DNA of 64,000 nucleotides from Hydnum rufescens UP504 (GCA_014904985.1 MU128946.1:140109-204108); one strand, 5' to 3'. Numbered from the stretch's first letter, positions 12,215 through 23,110 are shown. Numbers and translations are program-made. Notes: generated by a model from the letters alone, not told the origin.

Positions 12215-12833
12215 ATGGTTGCCACAGTCAGGTTTTGGTCAGGCTTTGCCCAATTTGGGCAAAATCTAAACCTGACCAGGTTCCAAAATCATCCATGAGG
12301 GCAAAACCTGAACCTGGTTTAAACCTGAAACCTGAGGTATGAGGGAAGCCAACATTTTCAGGGGGTTCTACAAAATATCTGCACCCTCTGCTCAAGTATC
12401 TGCCTCTGCCACTCCCTTTACATCCTGCTTTGGATTCACATCTCCTTCCTACCCCCCTTTCACTTCAATTTATTGCTCACACCTCTTCTGGAGATGGTAT
12501 TTAGTCACTACATTCCGTCATGTGACTTGTGACCTGTGTCATTTGATGGCCAAGTCATGTGACTTCTGACTCCAGAACTATAGTCACATGTGTAAATTGC
12601 CAGATTTGGTGCCAGAATAGTGGTCAATTTACATGGAATGGAACCTACACCCTACCTTTCAGGTTCAGGTTTCAACCTGGTTTCAGACTGGTTTTTGGAT
12701 TCAGGGCAAGGGCAAAACCTGAACCTGACCTGAAGAAAATGAAATGAAACCTGACCCCAATGGAACCTGACCTGGGTCAGGTTCAGGTTTAAACTCAGGC
12801 TCCACAGGTTTAAACCTGAGCTGCAGCATCCAT
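12215..12833. mobile_element. TIR element G1 (non-autonomous DNA transposon candidate)
   Basis: A 619-base element with imperfect inverted ends (ATGGTTGCCACAGTCAGGTT and the reverse complement of AACCTGAGCTGCAGCATCCAT), flanked by an exact 10-base duplication ATTTAGGTCT (12205-12214 and 12834-12843). The interior is rich in CAGGTTTAAACCTG palindromes and codes for nothing recognisable. A second copy lies at 44699-45324 and a partial copy near 48060-48206. A 9-10-base duplication fits Mutator-like elements among known superfamilies, but no transposase is present to confirm this. Confidence 0.8.
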
Positions 12834-13124
12834 ATTTAGGTCTTTGCCTTTTACACAAATGAATACCAATGCAAAAACCCCCCACAATGTCACGTATTGA
12901 AACCTGAGCAGTAATACATGGCAAACTGCAGTATGAACACCCATGCAAGAGCCTGTATGACCAAAACAAAATACCACACACCCGCCACCATGGGTGTGTG
13001 GTACTACAAGATAAGTCTTGTTTTATTTTATTTTTATTTTTATGGTGCAAAGAAGAGCAGTGTAAGCTGCTCTTCTTGCACTGCTTTTATTTTTAACTAA
13101 CAACCTCTTATTTTTCTAGATCTT

Positions 13125-13330
13125 GGACTGGAACCCCCATGAACCCCTGACCCCAAACCTGCTGCCCAAAACCCTGCAACTTCAAACCCAAGCGAAACCC
13201 TGCAACCCCAAATCCAAGCAAAACCCCATGACCCCAAACCCAAGCAAAACCCTGTGACCCCAAAGCCACTGAATAAAGGCCCACAACTCCAAAGCCACTG
13301 AATGAAGGCCCACAAGCCAAACCCCATGAA
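13125..13330. repeat. Low-complexity ~24-26-bp repeats between P1 modules
   Basis: Successive phrases of AACCCCAAACCCAAGCAAAA and AAGCCACTGAATGAAGGCCC. They fill the spacer between the third and fourth right-arm modules. The minus-strand open frames across them are composition artefacts. Confidence 0.65.
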
Positions 13331-13992
13331 CAAAAACATGACAACACACCCAATGAGTGGCCACACGAACTGCACACCCGCTATGGCAGGGGTGTGGCTC
13401 TATACAAGGTGAGTCCCCCAGTGTATACACTTGTGCAAAAAGAGCAGCAAAAGCTGCTCTTTTTGCTGCTCTTTTTGTGCTGGTTTTACTACTTAACTGA
13501 CATATTATCTTTGATTCTAGATTGTGCCACAGACACCACCCGAGCCCCAAACCAACAATGAAAACCTCTGCACCCACAAGTATTGGCCCCTGAATGGAAC
13601 CCCATGTCACCCTAACAGATAACCAGGCACAAGCCTGTACAGACATCCACATGACTGGCACACTGTGAGGTACACACACCCCAGCACAGGTGTGGTACTA
13701 AAATGTATGTTCCCCCCCCTCCCCAATGATGCTAATCATGCAAGAAGAGCAGCCTGTGGCTGCTCTTCTTGGGTGCATGGGTGAGCCTGTGGATGTAAAT
13801 AATCATATAATAATAATAACAATAATAAATATATAAATAAATAATCCTATAGCTGGGGCCCCAGCAGCCCCTGGCCTGCTGGCTGATTGTATTGCAGGGG
13901 CCCCTGGGGGCCCCCTGGTAAGACCATCTAGTTAGATATAATAAATGCAAGGCTCATTATATCTAATATGATGCAGAAAAGTGGCTGACCAG

Positions 13993-14960
13993 CCTGTACT
14001 CGATAAGCTCATCTGGATTTGTGATTTCCCATGACATAATCTTCCTTTGCCTTTGTAGGGCCATTGACATGGTAGGATCATCATCATAGTAATTCCCAAC
14101 AGCCTCTTGAGTGATTGGCTCAGTGTTTTCATGGAAATGGTACAGCTGAAGCCACTTCCAGGCTATTGGCCTTCACAAGATGACTCCATCTGGTTGTTGG
14201 ATGACATAGGCTCCAGATGGCCTTCTCTGCACTATAATGAAAGGCCTGAACCATTTTGCTGTTCCCTTTGAACCATGCTGATTATATAATGCTTTGTTAT
14301 ACACAATAACCCACTCTCATGGATGGTAATCACCAGTGGCCACTTGTGCAGCATGTTTCCTATTGAACACATTGGCAGCCTTCAAGCAGGACTTTTCAAT
14401 GGCCTGGACCACATCATCAAGTGATTTGTCATGCTTGCTATCTGCAGAATCCATAAGGTGAGAAGCTCCTCTGATGACTTGACAGAAGGCCAGTCAAGTG
14501 AGTGAAAGGTTTTATCTTTTACATCATAGGGCATTAACAGATGTTGACCATAGAGCAGGTAATAGGGCATGTATCTGGTATTTCACTTGACAGTAACCCA
14601 GTTGGCCCATACTGTGTAGCCTAGATAGTAAGGCGAATCATAGATATGAATTCCATGTATTTTCCATATGGCATTAATCCAAACCACATGTCCCCATTCC
14701 AATTTCCCATTCACTTGCAGATTATAAGGTGAAATTTGTATGACTGGCACCTTGTATTTGTCCATGAGCAGTTGAACAGCAAGCACCCTTGAATTCAGAT
14801 CTGTTGTCTATCATTAGTTGAAAGAAGAGCATCTGAAAGTGCCCCCTGAGGATCATAGTACTCTAGGCACAATGTGAAAACACTGCTGAGCCTATCCATA
14901 ATACCAGTGATCATTGAGATGAGACCTCCCCAGACCCTTTCCCTGGCTCTACAATGACTG
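13993..14960 (-). pseudogene. Gypsy-3: integrase fragment of a Ty3/gypsy polyprotein
   Basis: On the minus strand a DNRSEFKG block (about 14780-14800, matching the DNG.EF catalytic motif of gypsy integrases) is followed by VPVIQISPYNLQVNGKLEWGH (the third catalytic residue region) and WINAIWK. Then come PYYLLYGQHLLMPYDVKDKT and a C-terminal stretch to the P1 boundary. The same domain order occurs in gypsy-4 (29387-29935), so the two are relatives. Stops and frame changes are frequent. The 5' part of the element, its LTRs and its reverse transcriptase are absent. It abuts P1 at 13992 and runs into the FunK1 remnant near 14960. Confidence 0.8.
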
Positions 14961-14989
14961 TCAGTAATACAAAAATCTAATTCAGGTGA

Positions 14990-17270
14990 ATTGTAACTTG
15001 TGACTACACTCTTGTTGGCCAGGGAACCATTGTGGTTGAAGGCACACCCAATGATCCTGATCTAAAAGGCCAGGATCTCATGGTCAAGATACACTGGCCC
15101 TCTACAGACTGAGTGAGTGAAGCCAATATCATCAATGCAACATGCACCTGTGCAGCAAAGAACAACCCACCATCCCTTACCACACCCTGACTGTTGTAAG
15201 TGGGAAATGAAGGGAGGAATCTAGCCACAGTCCATGATACAGAATTGAGAACAAAGAGAGGGGATCACAGGATCAATCTAAGTGTTCAGGCCCTTGGAAA
15301 GGAGCAGTCTTTGGATGGGAAAATGTACTGCCTTGATAGAGACTATCTAACCAGTGAATGAAGGGATCAGGTCACACCCTAAGTCCTCCTGTTGAGAACC
15401 CATCAAAAGTGTGATCAGTAGTGGTTGTGTTGTGGAGCTTACCCTTAGCCCAGTGAGAGTTTCTCAAGCCTTCAAAACTGGGGGTGAGGGGAAAGACAAT
15501 GGAAATTCACATCTCCTCCACTTAATATATATCACAGAAAGGTGCTATGGTGAGCAGTGGAAAGGTGGAGTTAAGGTGAAAATGATGAAAAAGCAATCAA
15601 GGCAAAAGCTTTAAAACTGAAGGAGATATTCAATAATTAAGTCAGAATAAGGGAATATGGCTTAACCAAGTTATTATTCCTCTCCTACTGGGAAGAACCC
15701 CTTGGAAAATGGTGGAACTGGTTTCCCTAGATGTACCCCCCATCAGACACAGGGTGTCAGAACCATAATTGCCTTTAGTAATCAGAAAGGTGGAGGTAAA
15801 CATGAAATGAGTCATGGGGAGACTAAATTACAGAGACCTGAGTTCTAATCCATTTGTTTTTTCCTTGGTACTATTTGATGTGGGGCTTTAGCATCTCTCC
15901 AGGCGTGGTTGCAGCTAATGAATTGGATCAAGGCTGGTGGAGATATTTTCAAAATACTGAAGGATAGTATGGAACACAAGGTAAAATTGACTTGGAGAGT
16001 GCAGTTTGTGTCCAATACACATGTGTTTGGTATTGTTGGATAGGTATTGATGACAGCTTCTGGGAGCTATCATTCCAAGTCAATATAAACAAAACTGACA
16101 AAGATATTTTGCATTTACTCCTTGAGAGTGTTGCAATAACCCTTATTTGACATGTGACTAATCCACAAGTTGGATCCAAAGGATTAGGCAATCTTGATTA
16201 TATAATTGGAACTCCTATATTTCCCTTAAGGCAATGGCACAGAACAATGGATTGAGTGTCAATGAAGAGGGCAAGTTGAATTGCCATAGCCACAATTGGC
16301 TGGACCTGAGGTAAATACAAATTCAGGTGGTCTGTTGAAGACCTGGATATGGACAAAAAATGTCTTGTATACAAGGTGAAGGAAAAATGAGTGGGCCACA
16401 GTTTTGAGGGAGGGGAATCCATGCCATTTAATAATAAAAGGAATAACAAGCAATGGAGGAGGCAGAATTGAATATATTGGATTTGTTTGAGGAGGTAGTA
16501 GGGTGATGATGGAAATTCTATGCAGTGGGGGTTTATCCCTCCAACACTGTACTTCACACACAAGATCACTCAATGACTGCTGCCTCTTTTTATGAGGCCA
16601 GAACCTGGACCCTGAGGGTGATTATCATGGAGCACTTCCACTCAAAAGACAAGATGAGTACATTAGATGAATGTGTCAAAGTCATGATTGATGTTGTTGA
16701 ATGTAGGCATCTTGACATCATGGTACATCCTTACACTCCATCCAGGCTACCAGGCACTTTCTAAAGATGCCAAGACTCTTCATCATGATATTAGCCAAAA
16801 TAACAGTATGCTCCAACATGATAGAGGGGGCCAAGTGGATGGTGTCCTCATCAACTTTGACCTTGCAACTATCATGGACCCCACCAACATATTGTTTCAT
16901 AGTAGTCCCAACTTGTATGAAATCAACAGGACTTGGCCATTCATGACAAGAGATTGCCTTGTGATGCAAGGTCAAGTACACTGGGAGTGACACAATCTAT
17001 AATTGTTCTTCTGGCAATTACCATATTTATTGGTCATTATCATGAAGGGAAACTAATTAATGAACCTCCATTCAAGGAATGGTATGAGTACAACTGTAAT
17101 GGAAGCACTCTCACCACCCCCAAGGGGGCCTTCCTGGCCACAGTGGACTCCTTCTGTCCTACTCAACCTTTCAAAGATCTGCAACATACATGGGTACACT
17201 CACTAAGGCTGCTGTTCTTGGATGGAATCATGGTACCTGGGTTAAGCTAGCAGGTGCTGGGAAGGAAAAG
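14990..17270 (+). pseudogene. FunK1-type fungal protein kinase remnant, split by a solo LTR
   Basis: A fungal-specific kinase in two parts. The N-lobe (about 14995-15190) reads GQGTIVVEGT, LKGQDLMVKIHW and VSEANIINATC, with the family's glycine loop and lysine strand. After the LTR (15195-16546) the C-lobe continues: VIIMEHFHSKDKMSTLDECV (about 16630-16680), the catalytic loop LHHDISQNNSML (about 16775; the family HRDIS..N, with HRD now HHD), GVLINFDLATI (about 16840; the DFDL metal-binding motif), GHYHEGKLINEPPFKEW (about 17035) and FKDLQHTWVHSLRLLFLDG (about 17170). Frames shift at 16761 and near 16987 and stops occur, so it is inactive. FunK1 genes are greatly expanded in Agaricomycetes, which supports the taxonomic guess. 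The true 5' start is not visible. Confidence 0.85.
15195..16546 (-). mobile_element. Solo LTR of family A (A3) inside the kinase gene
   Basis: A 1352-base unit on the minus strand, from TGTTGGAGGGATAAACCCCC (reading down from 16546) to CACTTACA at 15195. Both flanks are CTGT (15191-15194 and 16547-16550). Joining across it links the two kinase parts, so it inserted into the kinase gene. It is more CpG-depleted than A2 or A6, so probably older. Confidence 0.9.
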
Positions 17271-17840
17271 TATGACCATGAGACTCAGGGTGGGGTGGTC
17301 ACACATGAGACTTTCTTGATGATCTTGAAGAGATTGGGAAATAGCTTGCTCAGTCTGCAATTACCTCAACTCAAACTTTGATGAATGATTCCACCAGATC
17401 ACTGGCCCAGCATCAGGAAAATCATTTACTCTCTGAAGGTGGGATGTATCTCTGAAGACTCTGAACCTGTAGAAGAGGGTGTAGTTAGAATAGGCTGAAG
17501 AGGAGAATGACTCAAATATCCCACAACCAAGAGATTCAAACATCCCACAATTCAAACTTTGCACACAGACCTCCAGAGGCACTATATACCTCTAGGTTGT
17601 TTCAACAAAATCCCCCCCCATACATATTACCCAGTGCTTATGTATGGAGCTTATGTAACATTTTCTATAGGCAGCTTATGTAATATAATGATTATGTATA
17701 AATATTAATGGTTGTGTAATATTTTCAATATAATTAATTATTATGTAATATTACCATAGCCTATGTCACATCTCCACATATGAATCCTTATGTAATATTG
17801 CTATGTATGGCAGCATATGTAATTCATTTTCCAGTACTTC
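17271..17840. repeat. Kinase 3' tail, then interspersed TTATGTAAYAT repeats
   Basis: From 17271 to about 17594 I see no recognisable coding beyond the kinase. From 17595 to 17840 the motif TTATGTAATAT or a close variant recurs eight to nine times at 20-35-base intervals (for example near 17647, 17671, 17728 and 17790). Spacing is irregular, so this is a degenerate array rather than a clean satellite. Confidence 0.55.
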
Positions 17841-18934
17841 CAGTACTTCAGAAGGCTGGAAGAAGGCTATGGAATGTAAGAAACCAAAGTGAGGATTGAG
17901 TTTGGTGCTCAAAACCTTGCCTTAATATCTTAAGGTGAAACAGGTACTTCCCTCCCTATTTACCTGGGAATGCCTGTAGGCTTTTTAGAACAGTACTAAG
18001 AAAGGTAGCTACCTGCACTGGCAATAAGAATGTTTGAGACAAACTGTTGCAGAGTTAGTCAAGTGAGCAGGGTTTCAGAAGAGAGGATTATACTGTCCTC
18101 AAGCAGTTGCCAGCTGGTAGATGAGAGGAGCTGCCAGTCCTCAAGATGGGTGTGAGCCAGGCACTGAGGGGTTTGGCTATCCTCATATTTTCAGGTAGGT
18201 GGGGTGTCTCAGAATTCAGTCTTTCTTGTGCCAGCTGGTTGTTAAGCTGAGTCCACAGAAATCTTACAAGGTCTAGGTGTTGACCAGGGAATACCTTCAC
18301 ACAGCTTCACAAAGCACTGTCTGGCTCATAGTGGTAAGAGGGAAAGAAACTATCATTATTGGGGGTGTGATGTACAGATTGTTATATGCTAGCCCAGAAC
18401 TCCTGAGTAGCACATGGTATGGATTTTTATTTTTAGATGGGTTCCAGACCTGGCCAGCTTCTTCCTATTATGGAAAGCTCCACCCAGCCTGGAAGGTCCT
18501 TGATCTATTTATGAGATTTGCTAGGGAGTTTAGACAATGACATGTTTCAGGTGATGTAATTTCCTTTAGTCAATGACTCATAGGTTCTTTGTCATCCTGG
18601 TTTCTGTCCATTGTCCATCTCCAAGTCTGCTTGTGTATATAGGAAGCCTAGCTGAGGACTTAAGGTCCAAATAATGAGAATTAGGCATTTTCTTACCCTA
18701 AGTTTCCTACCCTTCTACAGTGTAGTCTTGCATCATGGGTTCCCATTCCATTTCATCTGGTGGGTGTTCCTTGGCTGATTGTGGGGGTGTTTCATTTGGC
18801 ATGTGGGGTTTTGGGGAGTCACATTTGTGGCCCCCATTTGCCCAGTGCATCATCATCTTTGGGGCTTCCATTTGGCAGGTCTTCATTTTCTCATGAGTGG
18901 TTCATGTCAGGATCAACTTGACATTTGCTTCTGC
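17841..18934. other. Intergenic stretch, no recognisable gene
   Basis: An 87-codon plus-strand frame at 18277-18540 and an opposing minus frame at 18088-18300 show no family I recognise. From about 18720 to 18930 the sequence (GTGGGTGTTCC, TTTGGCATGTGGGG, CATTTGGCAGG) resembles the low-complexity spacers between left-arm P1 modules, so it may be a P1-related fragment. It ends at the start of an LTR. Confidence 0.45.
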
Positions 18935-20505
18935 TGTGGAATATAAAAACATCCAGTATCAGAAAATGCAAAATCACACCACTTCCAGCCTTTGGATGAT
19001 CACATGACCAATTACAAAATTAATTATGGCTATGTGCAGAAAATGAATTCATTCTATAACTCTATCAGTTTTGATCAGAGATATACACCCATATAATGCT
19101 TGGAAAGCTATGATTCACACCTTTCTAATGGTACCAAACACAAGTCAAATGGACCAAAACTGCACTCTCCAGACTGATTTTACTATCAAAATCTGGAATT
19201 TCCAGTATAAAATGAATTTCTCTATCAGTCCAGGTCCAATCATCTTGGAACCACCATGCCTAGAAAGATGTTAAGAATCCACATCAAATGGTACTGAGCA
19301 TGCAAAGAACAGATCAAAACTGCACTCTACAGAACAATATTACTATCAGAATCAACACCCATTAGTATTTTACAAATTTCTCTGTCAGGTCACATCTGAT
19401 CTGCTTGGACCCACTGCAACCAGAAAGCTATTAAAAATCCACATTGAATAGTACTGAGCATGCCTATTATGGATACAAACTGCTGTCTCTGCATTGAACC
19501 CCACCACATGCACTTGTTCCTATTATTAACCAGTAACAAAAACATCTTAACCACTGGACTACAAACAAATTAATCTCCAAGAACTCGGAAATATCCTTTG
19601 ATTTCATCTCTCATTGCCACAAATAGCTTCTAGAACTTCACAGATAAGAAAGATAATGCCTCCTTGACAACCCTTTTGTCCTGTTTATGAGTGACTCACC
19701 TTCCTTGACAACCCTTTTGTTCTGTTTAATGACTCACCTTCCTTGCAACCACTTTATGAATGACTCACCTATCATGCAACCACCTTATGAATGACTCACC
19801 CTCCTTGACAACCCTAGTGTTCTCACCTATGACTCACATATGACTCACCTAGGAGTGAGTCATATTCTTTAAACACAGCCACCTTCAGAAAGGTATAAAA
19901 GCTGGTAGATTTTCCTGTATCCCCCCATCTCCTCACTACTGGGAATATACTACTGTCTACAAATCTGCTTGCATCTGAAGAGAGTACTGATCTGAAGCCA
20001 TCTGGAGCTAAGTCATATACAAGGTAGACTAAGTCACTGGAAGCCCTCTACACAAAATATTGAGCCAAGGATAGTTGCAGGACCTAAGGTTAGAGTTGCT
20101 GGACATCCAAGGAAAGGTGAGTAATAACAAAGTCAAGTCAGAAGAAGAAAGAAACACATTGACACACTGAATCAAGCTTAAAATAGTCTACAACCCTCTT
20201 AGAATCTGCATTTTGACCAGGAGGACACAAATAGGCACACACAAATATCAATAAACAGTCCAACACAACACATATAAGCCTTTCATAAGCATCTCATGAT
20301 ATATCATTGACTATAGCTAGTCCATACTACAATCTTATCCACCACTGAATACCACATACAACTTGTTAGAGAGTGATCAACTGTCAGAGTGAACCAGCCC
20401 ATTGAATAACAACAGAAATACAGTCTCCCATCTACACACTGGCTGAACCAGAGTTTGATTTAACAGTCATTGGAGCTCCCAATCTTTCTTCTATACTGTA
20501 ATAGG
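18935..20505 (+). mobile_element. LTR family F, nearly complete (F1)
   Basis: Starts TGTGGAATATAAAAACATCC and matches the reversed 5' LTR of gypsy-4 (35324-36889) throughout, ending at TTCTTCTATACTG, about 15 bases short of that LTR's end. The first ~530 bases hold three tandem ~150-base modules (about 19040-19190, 19200-19345 and 19350-19500). A GAGTGACTCACC/GTGAGTCAT-rich array occupies about 19685-19865, and a TATA-like TATAAAAG lies at about 19895. The 3' end is cut where an inverted partial copy begins. Confidence 0.85.
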
Positions 20506-21034
20506 TGTGCTCAGTATCATTCAATGTGGATTTTTAATAGCTTTCTGGTTGCAGCAGTTCTGAGCAGATCAGATGCAAACTGACAGAGGAATTCATAAAA
20601 TACTAATGGGTGTTGATTCTCATAGTAATATTGTTCTGTAGAGTGCATTTTTGATCTGTTCTTCATGTGCTCAGTACCATTTGATGCAGATTTTTAACAT
20701 CTTTCTAGGTATGGTGGTTCCAAGAGGATTGGATGTGGACTGATGGAGAAATTTGTTTTTTTACTAAAAATTCCAGACCCTGATAGTAATATTGGTCTGG
20801 AGAGTGCAGGTTTGGTCCATGTGACTTATGTTTGGTACCATTAGAAAGGTGTGAATCATAGCTTTCCAAGCATTGTATGAGTGTATATCTCTGATCAAAA
20901 CTGACGGAGTTATAGAATGAATTTGTTTTCTGCACATAGCCGTAATTAATTTTGTAATTGGTCATGTGATCATCCAAAGGCTGGAAGTGGTGTGATTTCA
21001 CATTTTCTGATACTGGATCTTTTTATCTTCCACA
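20506..21034 (-). mobile_element. LTR family F, 5' third, inverted (F2)
   Basis: Reverse complement of the first ~530 bases of F1, ending TATCTTCCACA at 21034. With 18935-19465 it forms an inverted repeat of about 530-base arms around a ~1.0-kb spacer. I cannot tell whether it is a separate truncated insertion or a fold-back rearrangement of F1. Confidence 0.8.
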
Positions 21035-23110
21035 GATGGTGAACACTTTTAATTGCAGCCCCTTGCAATGTCTTTTCATCTTCTTCTGTCTTATACAACT
21101 GAACCCAAATTGCCTTTCCTTGTGTAGTACCACCTTTCCATCCTTCAAACCAAAGCGAGATCTCCTGCAAGTTTATACTTCAACTTCAGTGATAGAAGTT
21201 GCTTATTGTTGGGTATGGATCTTTTAATATCCATGTTTTCAATAGGTTTTTCTTTGTATAAGTGTCAGGGCCACACTGTGATGAGGGCACCAAACAAATA
21301 TAAACACAAATAATTCTGGCTAAGTCTGGTGTAAGTCTGGCTAAGTCTGCAAGAATCTGGGCAAGAAGGAGATAAGGAGGTTAGAGATGTCGGAGGAGCA
21401 GTCCAGCAACCCAGAAGGGACTAGGCAGAAATGAGCACAGTGGTCCTTAAGCTCATGGAGTCGACTGGAAAATACTTGGAGCTGTAGTCCAGAGTAACAG
21501 TGGAAATCCTGAGATTATGTAATATGAACAAGGAATACAAGAAGGCTGACCTGTAGTCCGGAGTAACAACAGAAATCCTGAGAGACCAAAGCTGAGGTCT
21601 CTGGACTTCACTGCTGGACTATGTACACATGATTGCTATACTACGGGGAGTGATCACTAAACAGGAGATGGTTACAGGGGGGAAGGAACAGGAACACAGG
21701 CAGGGGGAAAGTGGACAGGAACAGGAATGCATGGGAGTGTACCGGAAGCAACAGGAAATGAAAAGGAAATTAAATTAAATCGGAAGCAAACTGGAAGCAA
21801 ACCAAACTCAGGGGAAGCAGGGGTGGAGTGGAATGGACAGAGGGAGGGGAGTTCTGGAATAGACCAGAGTGTATCGGAGTTGGCAGGAATTGACCGGAGT
21901 AGATTGGAAAAAGGGGTGGGACCCTGACAATAAGTCCAAATTATTATGCGAATACCCACTTTGGATTACATTGTTTGGGTGTAGGTCAAGAGAATCTGTG
22001 GAGAAAGTTCAATGAGGCACAGATATGTTCTCTGGAACATGAAGAAGAAGGACAAATTCAATTTTGAGGTCATGACGTAACAAGGGTCAATTGTTGAATG
22101 GTTCTCTGAACTTGTACATTGTCCAATTGACTCTTTTTGCTTTTAAACACCATCAAATGCAACTTGGGGATTTGGGAAATAATGGATGATCATATGGGAT
22201 TTGAGGTGGGTGACTGGTTTGGGATAAAGATCATTGAATTGCCAGTAAATGATTGTGTGAAATTCCAATGGCATGGTGAACACTTTTAATTTGTGCCTTG
22301 GAGATAGTCATTTGATTTGCTTTTATGTCATTTTTGCATCCATAGGTCTGTGATCATGTGTCAACTTTTAATTTCACTTAGGCTTCCCATGGGCTCGGAT
22401 TCCTTCATTGATTGACAGGGTCACTTGTTTTCATATTTTGCTATTGTTTCCTTTTTATATCAATGTCATCAGGTGGAGGTGGAGGTTTATTTCATAAACA
22501 GTTATATGATGATAGGGATCACATGGGTGAAATATGGGTGGGCACACCCTTCATCCTCCAAGTCTCCAAATACTATGATAAAATGAGTGATCTGAATGAG
22601 GTGACCATCTGAACTGAAATCTTTGATTTGGACTTGATTCAGGCACAGTGAAATAGAAATGTTCATTGTTGTTTTTGGCATCAGGATAAAATACACCAAA
22701 TTCCCCTACTCATAGCAATAGAAAGGGTGAATCATGGGTCATTATGAACACTTTTAAGCTGATTTCAGTTTCTGGTGTTGTCACAAAGTCCTGACACAAA
22801 AGAGGAATTTTGTTGGCAGTTGAATTTGAATTATTGCTTGAGCTCTCGATTTCACCTATGTTTCTGCATGCTTAATGAGTGTTTTCAATGATTGTGGTTT
22901 TTACATACTGATTGAGCTCATAGCTTTCAAGTTTGAAGTAGAGTGGTTTTCAAGACTATGAACAAAGGTGTTTGATCCGCATTTTTTAATGACTTTTGTG
23001 TCCAGTTGTTTGGTTTCTGGCAGATGATTGAATTTGCAATTTCTCATCCCCCCTTTTTCCTCTAATGGCATTTTCATGATGGAGGAGGATTTTATTTTTA
23101 GAGGCAACTC
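21035..23110 (-). other. Decayed sequence with weak minus-strand coding signal, split by an LTR
   Basis: Apart from the solo LTR at 21263-21929, I recognise no family. Minus-strand phrases such as SRFGLKDGKV and CIRQKKMKRHCKGLQLKVF (about 21040-21170) look protein-like, and plus-strand phrases around 22470-22610 (GEIWVGTPFILQVS, YYDKMSDL) do too, but frames are short and broken. A host or element gene was probably here before LTR C landed, because the flanking sequence continues on both sides of it. Confidence 0.35.
21263..21929 (-). mobile_element. Solo LTR of family C (the gypsy-2 family)
   Basis: Reads TGTCAGGGCCACAC...GGGACCCTGACA on the plus strand, 667 bases, with mirrored ends TGTCAGGG/CCCTGACA. 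It closely matches the 3' LTR of gypsy-2 at 58758-59363 in the same orientation. Both flanks are ATAAG (21258-21262 and 21930-21934), so it is a clean solo LTR left by recombination between the two LTRs of a former element. Confidence 0.93.

Larger units (their letters stand above)
11468..13772 (+). other. Right-arm array of five intron-like stem-loop modules
   Basis: Units at 11468-11574, 12113-12210, 13011-13119 and 13409-13520, plus a fifth whose donor is at 13705 with its stem-loop at 13741-13772 and no clear acceptor. Donors are GTGAGT, GTGAGT, ATAAGT (GT to AT, so probably dead), GTGAGT and GTATGT. Stem-loops are CAAAAAGAGCAG...CTGCTCTTTTTG at 11500 and 13434, CAAAGAAGAGCAG...CTGCTCTTCTTG at 13047, and CAAGAAGAGCAG...CTGCTCTTCTTG at 13741. 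CTAAC or CTGAC and a T-rich tract precede TTTTAG, TATTTAG, TTCTAG and ATTCTAG. The upstream hairpin CACACCCGC...GGGTGTGTGG is present in most. The acceptor of the second unit was hit by insertion G1, which duplicated ATTTAGGTCT. Confidence 0.8.
7341..13992. mobile_element. P1: 6.65-kb palindromic element with modular arms
   Basis: Outer tips are inverted: CTGGTCAGCCAC at 7341 and GTGGCTGACCAG ending at 13992. Next inside are AGATAYAATGWGCCTTGCAT, TCTAACTAGATG and a GGGGCCCCTGGGG-rich block on both sides. The centre is a perfect hairpin at 11022-11051. Inner arms (about 9250-9604 and 11060-11420, reversed) match closely. Subtracting the solo LTR (9609-10975) and the TIR element (12215-12833) with their target duplications leaves arms of 2325 and 2327 bases. 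Spacing between modules differs along the arms, so the near-equality may be partly chance. Each arm carries five intron-like modules, on the minus strand in the left arm and the plus strand in the right arm. No transposase was found. No target duplication is visible: the left flank is an LTR A tip and the right flank a gypsy fragment. Confidence 0.8.

Noticed and set aside
11566..12225. 219-codon minus-strand frame in P1
   Set aside because: It lies over a 15-bp microsatellite, crosses the splice-like signals of the opposite strand and runs into the G1 insertion site; no domain is visible.
7888..13772. Helitron 3' hairpins (hairpin followed by CTRR)
   Set aside because: The CTAAY lies 20-30 bases beyond the stem in a branch-point-like place and is followed by a T-rich AG acceptor; copies are embedded in arrays and no Rep/helicase sequence is present.
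15195..15228. Short peptide (ARFLPSFPTY-like) next to several family-A LTRs as a conserved gene start
   Set aside because: It lies within the LTR 3' end itself, in non-coding sequence, and recurs only because the LTR recurs.
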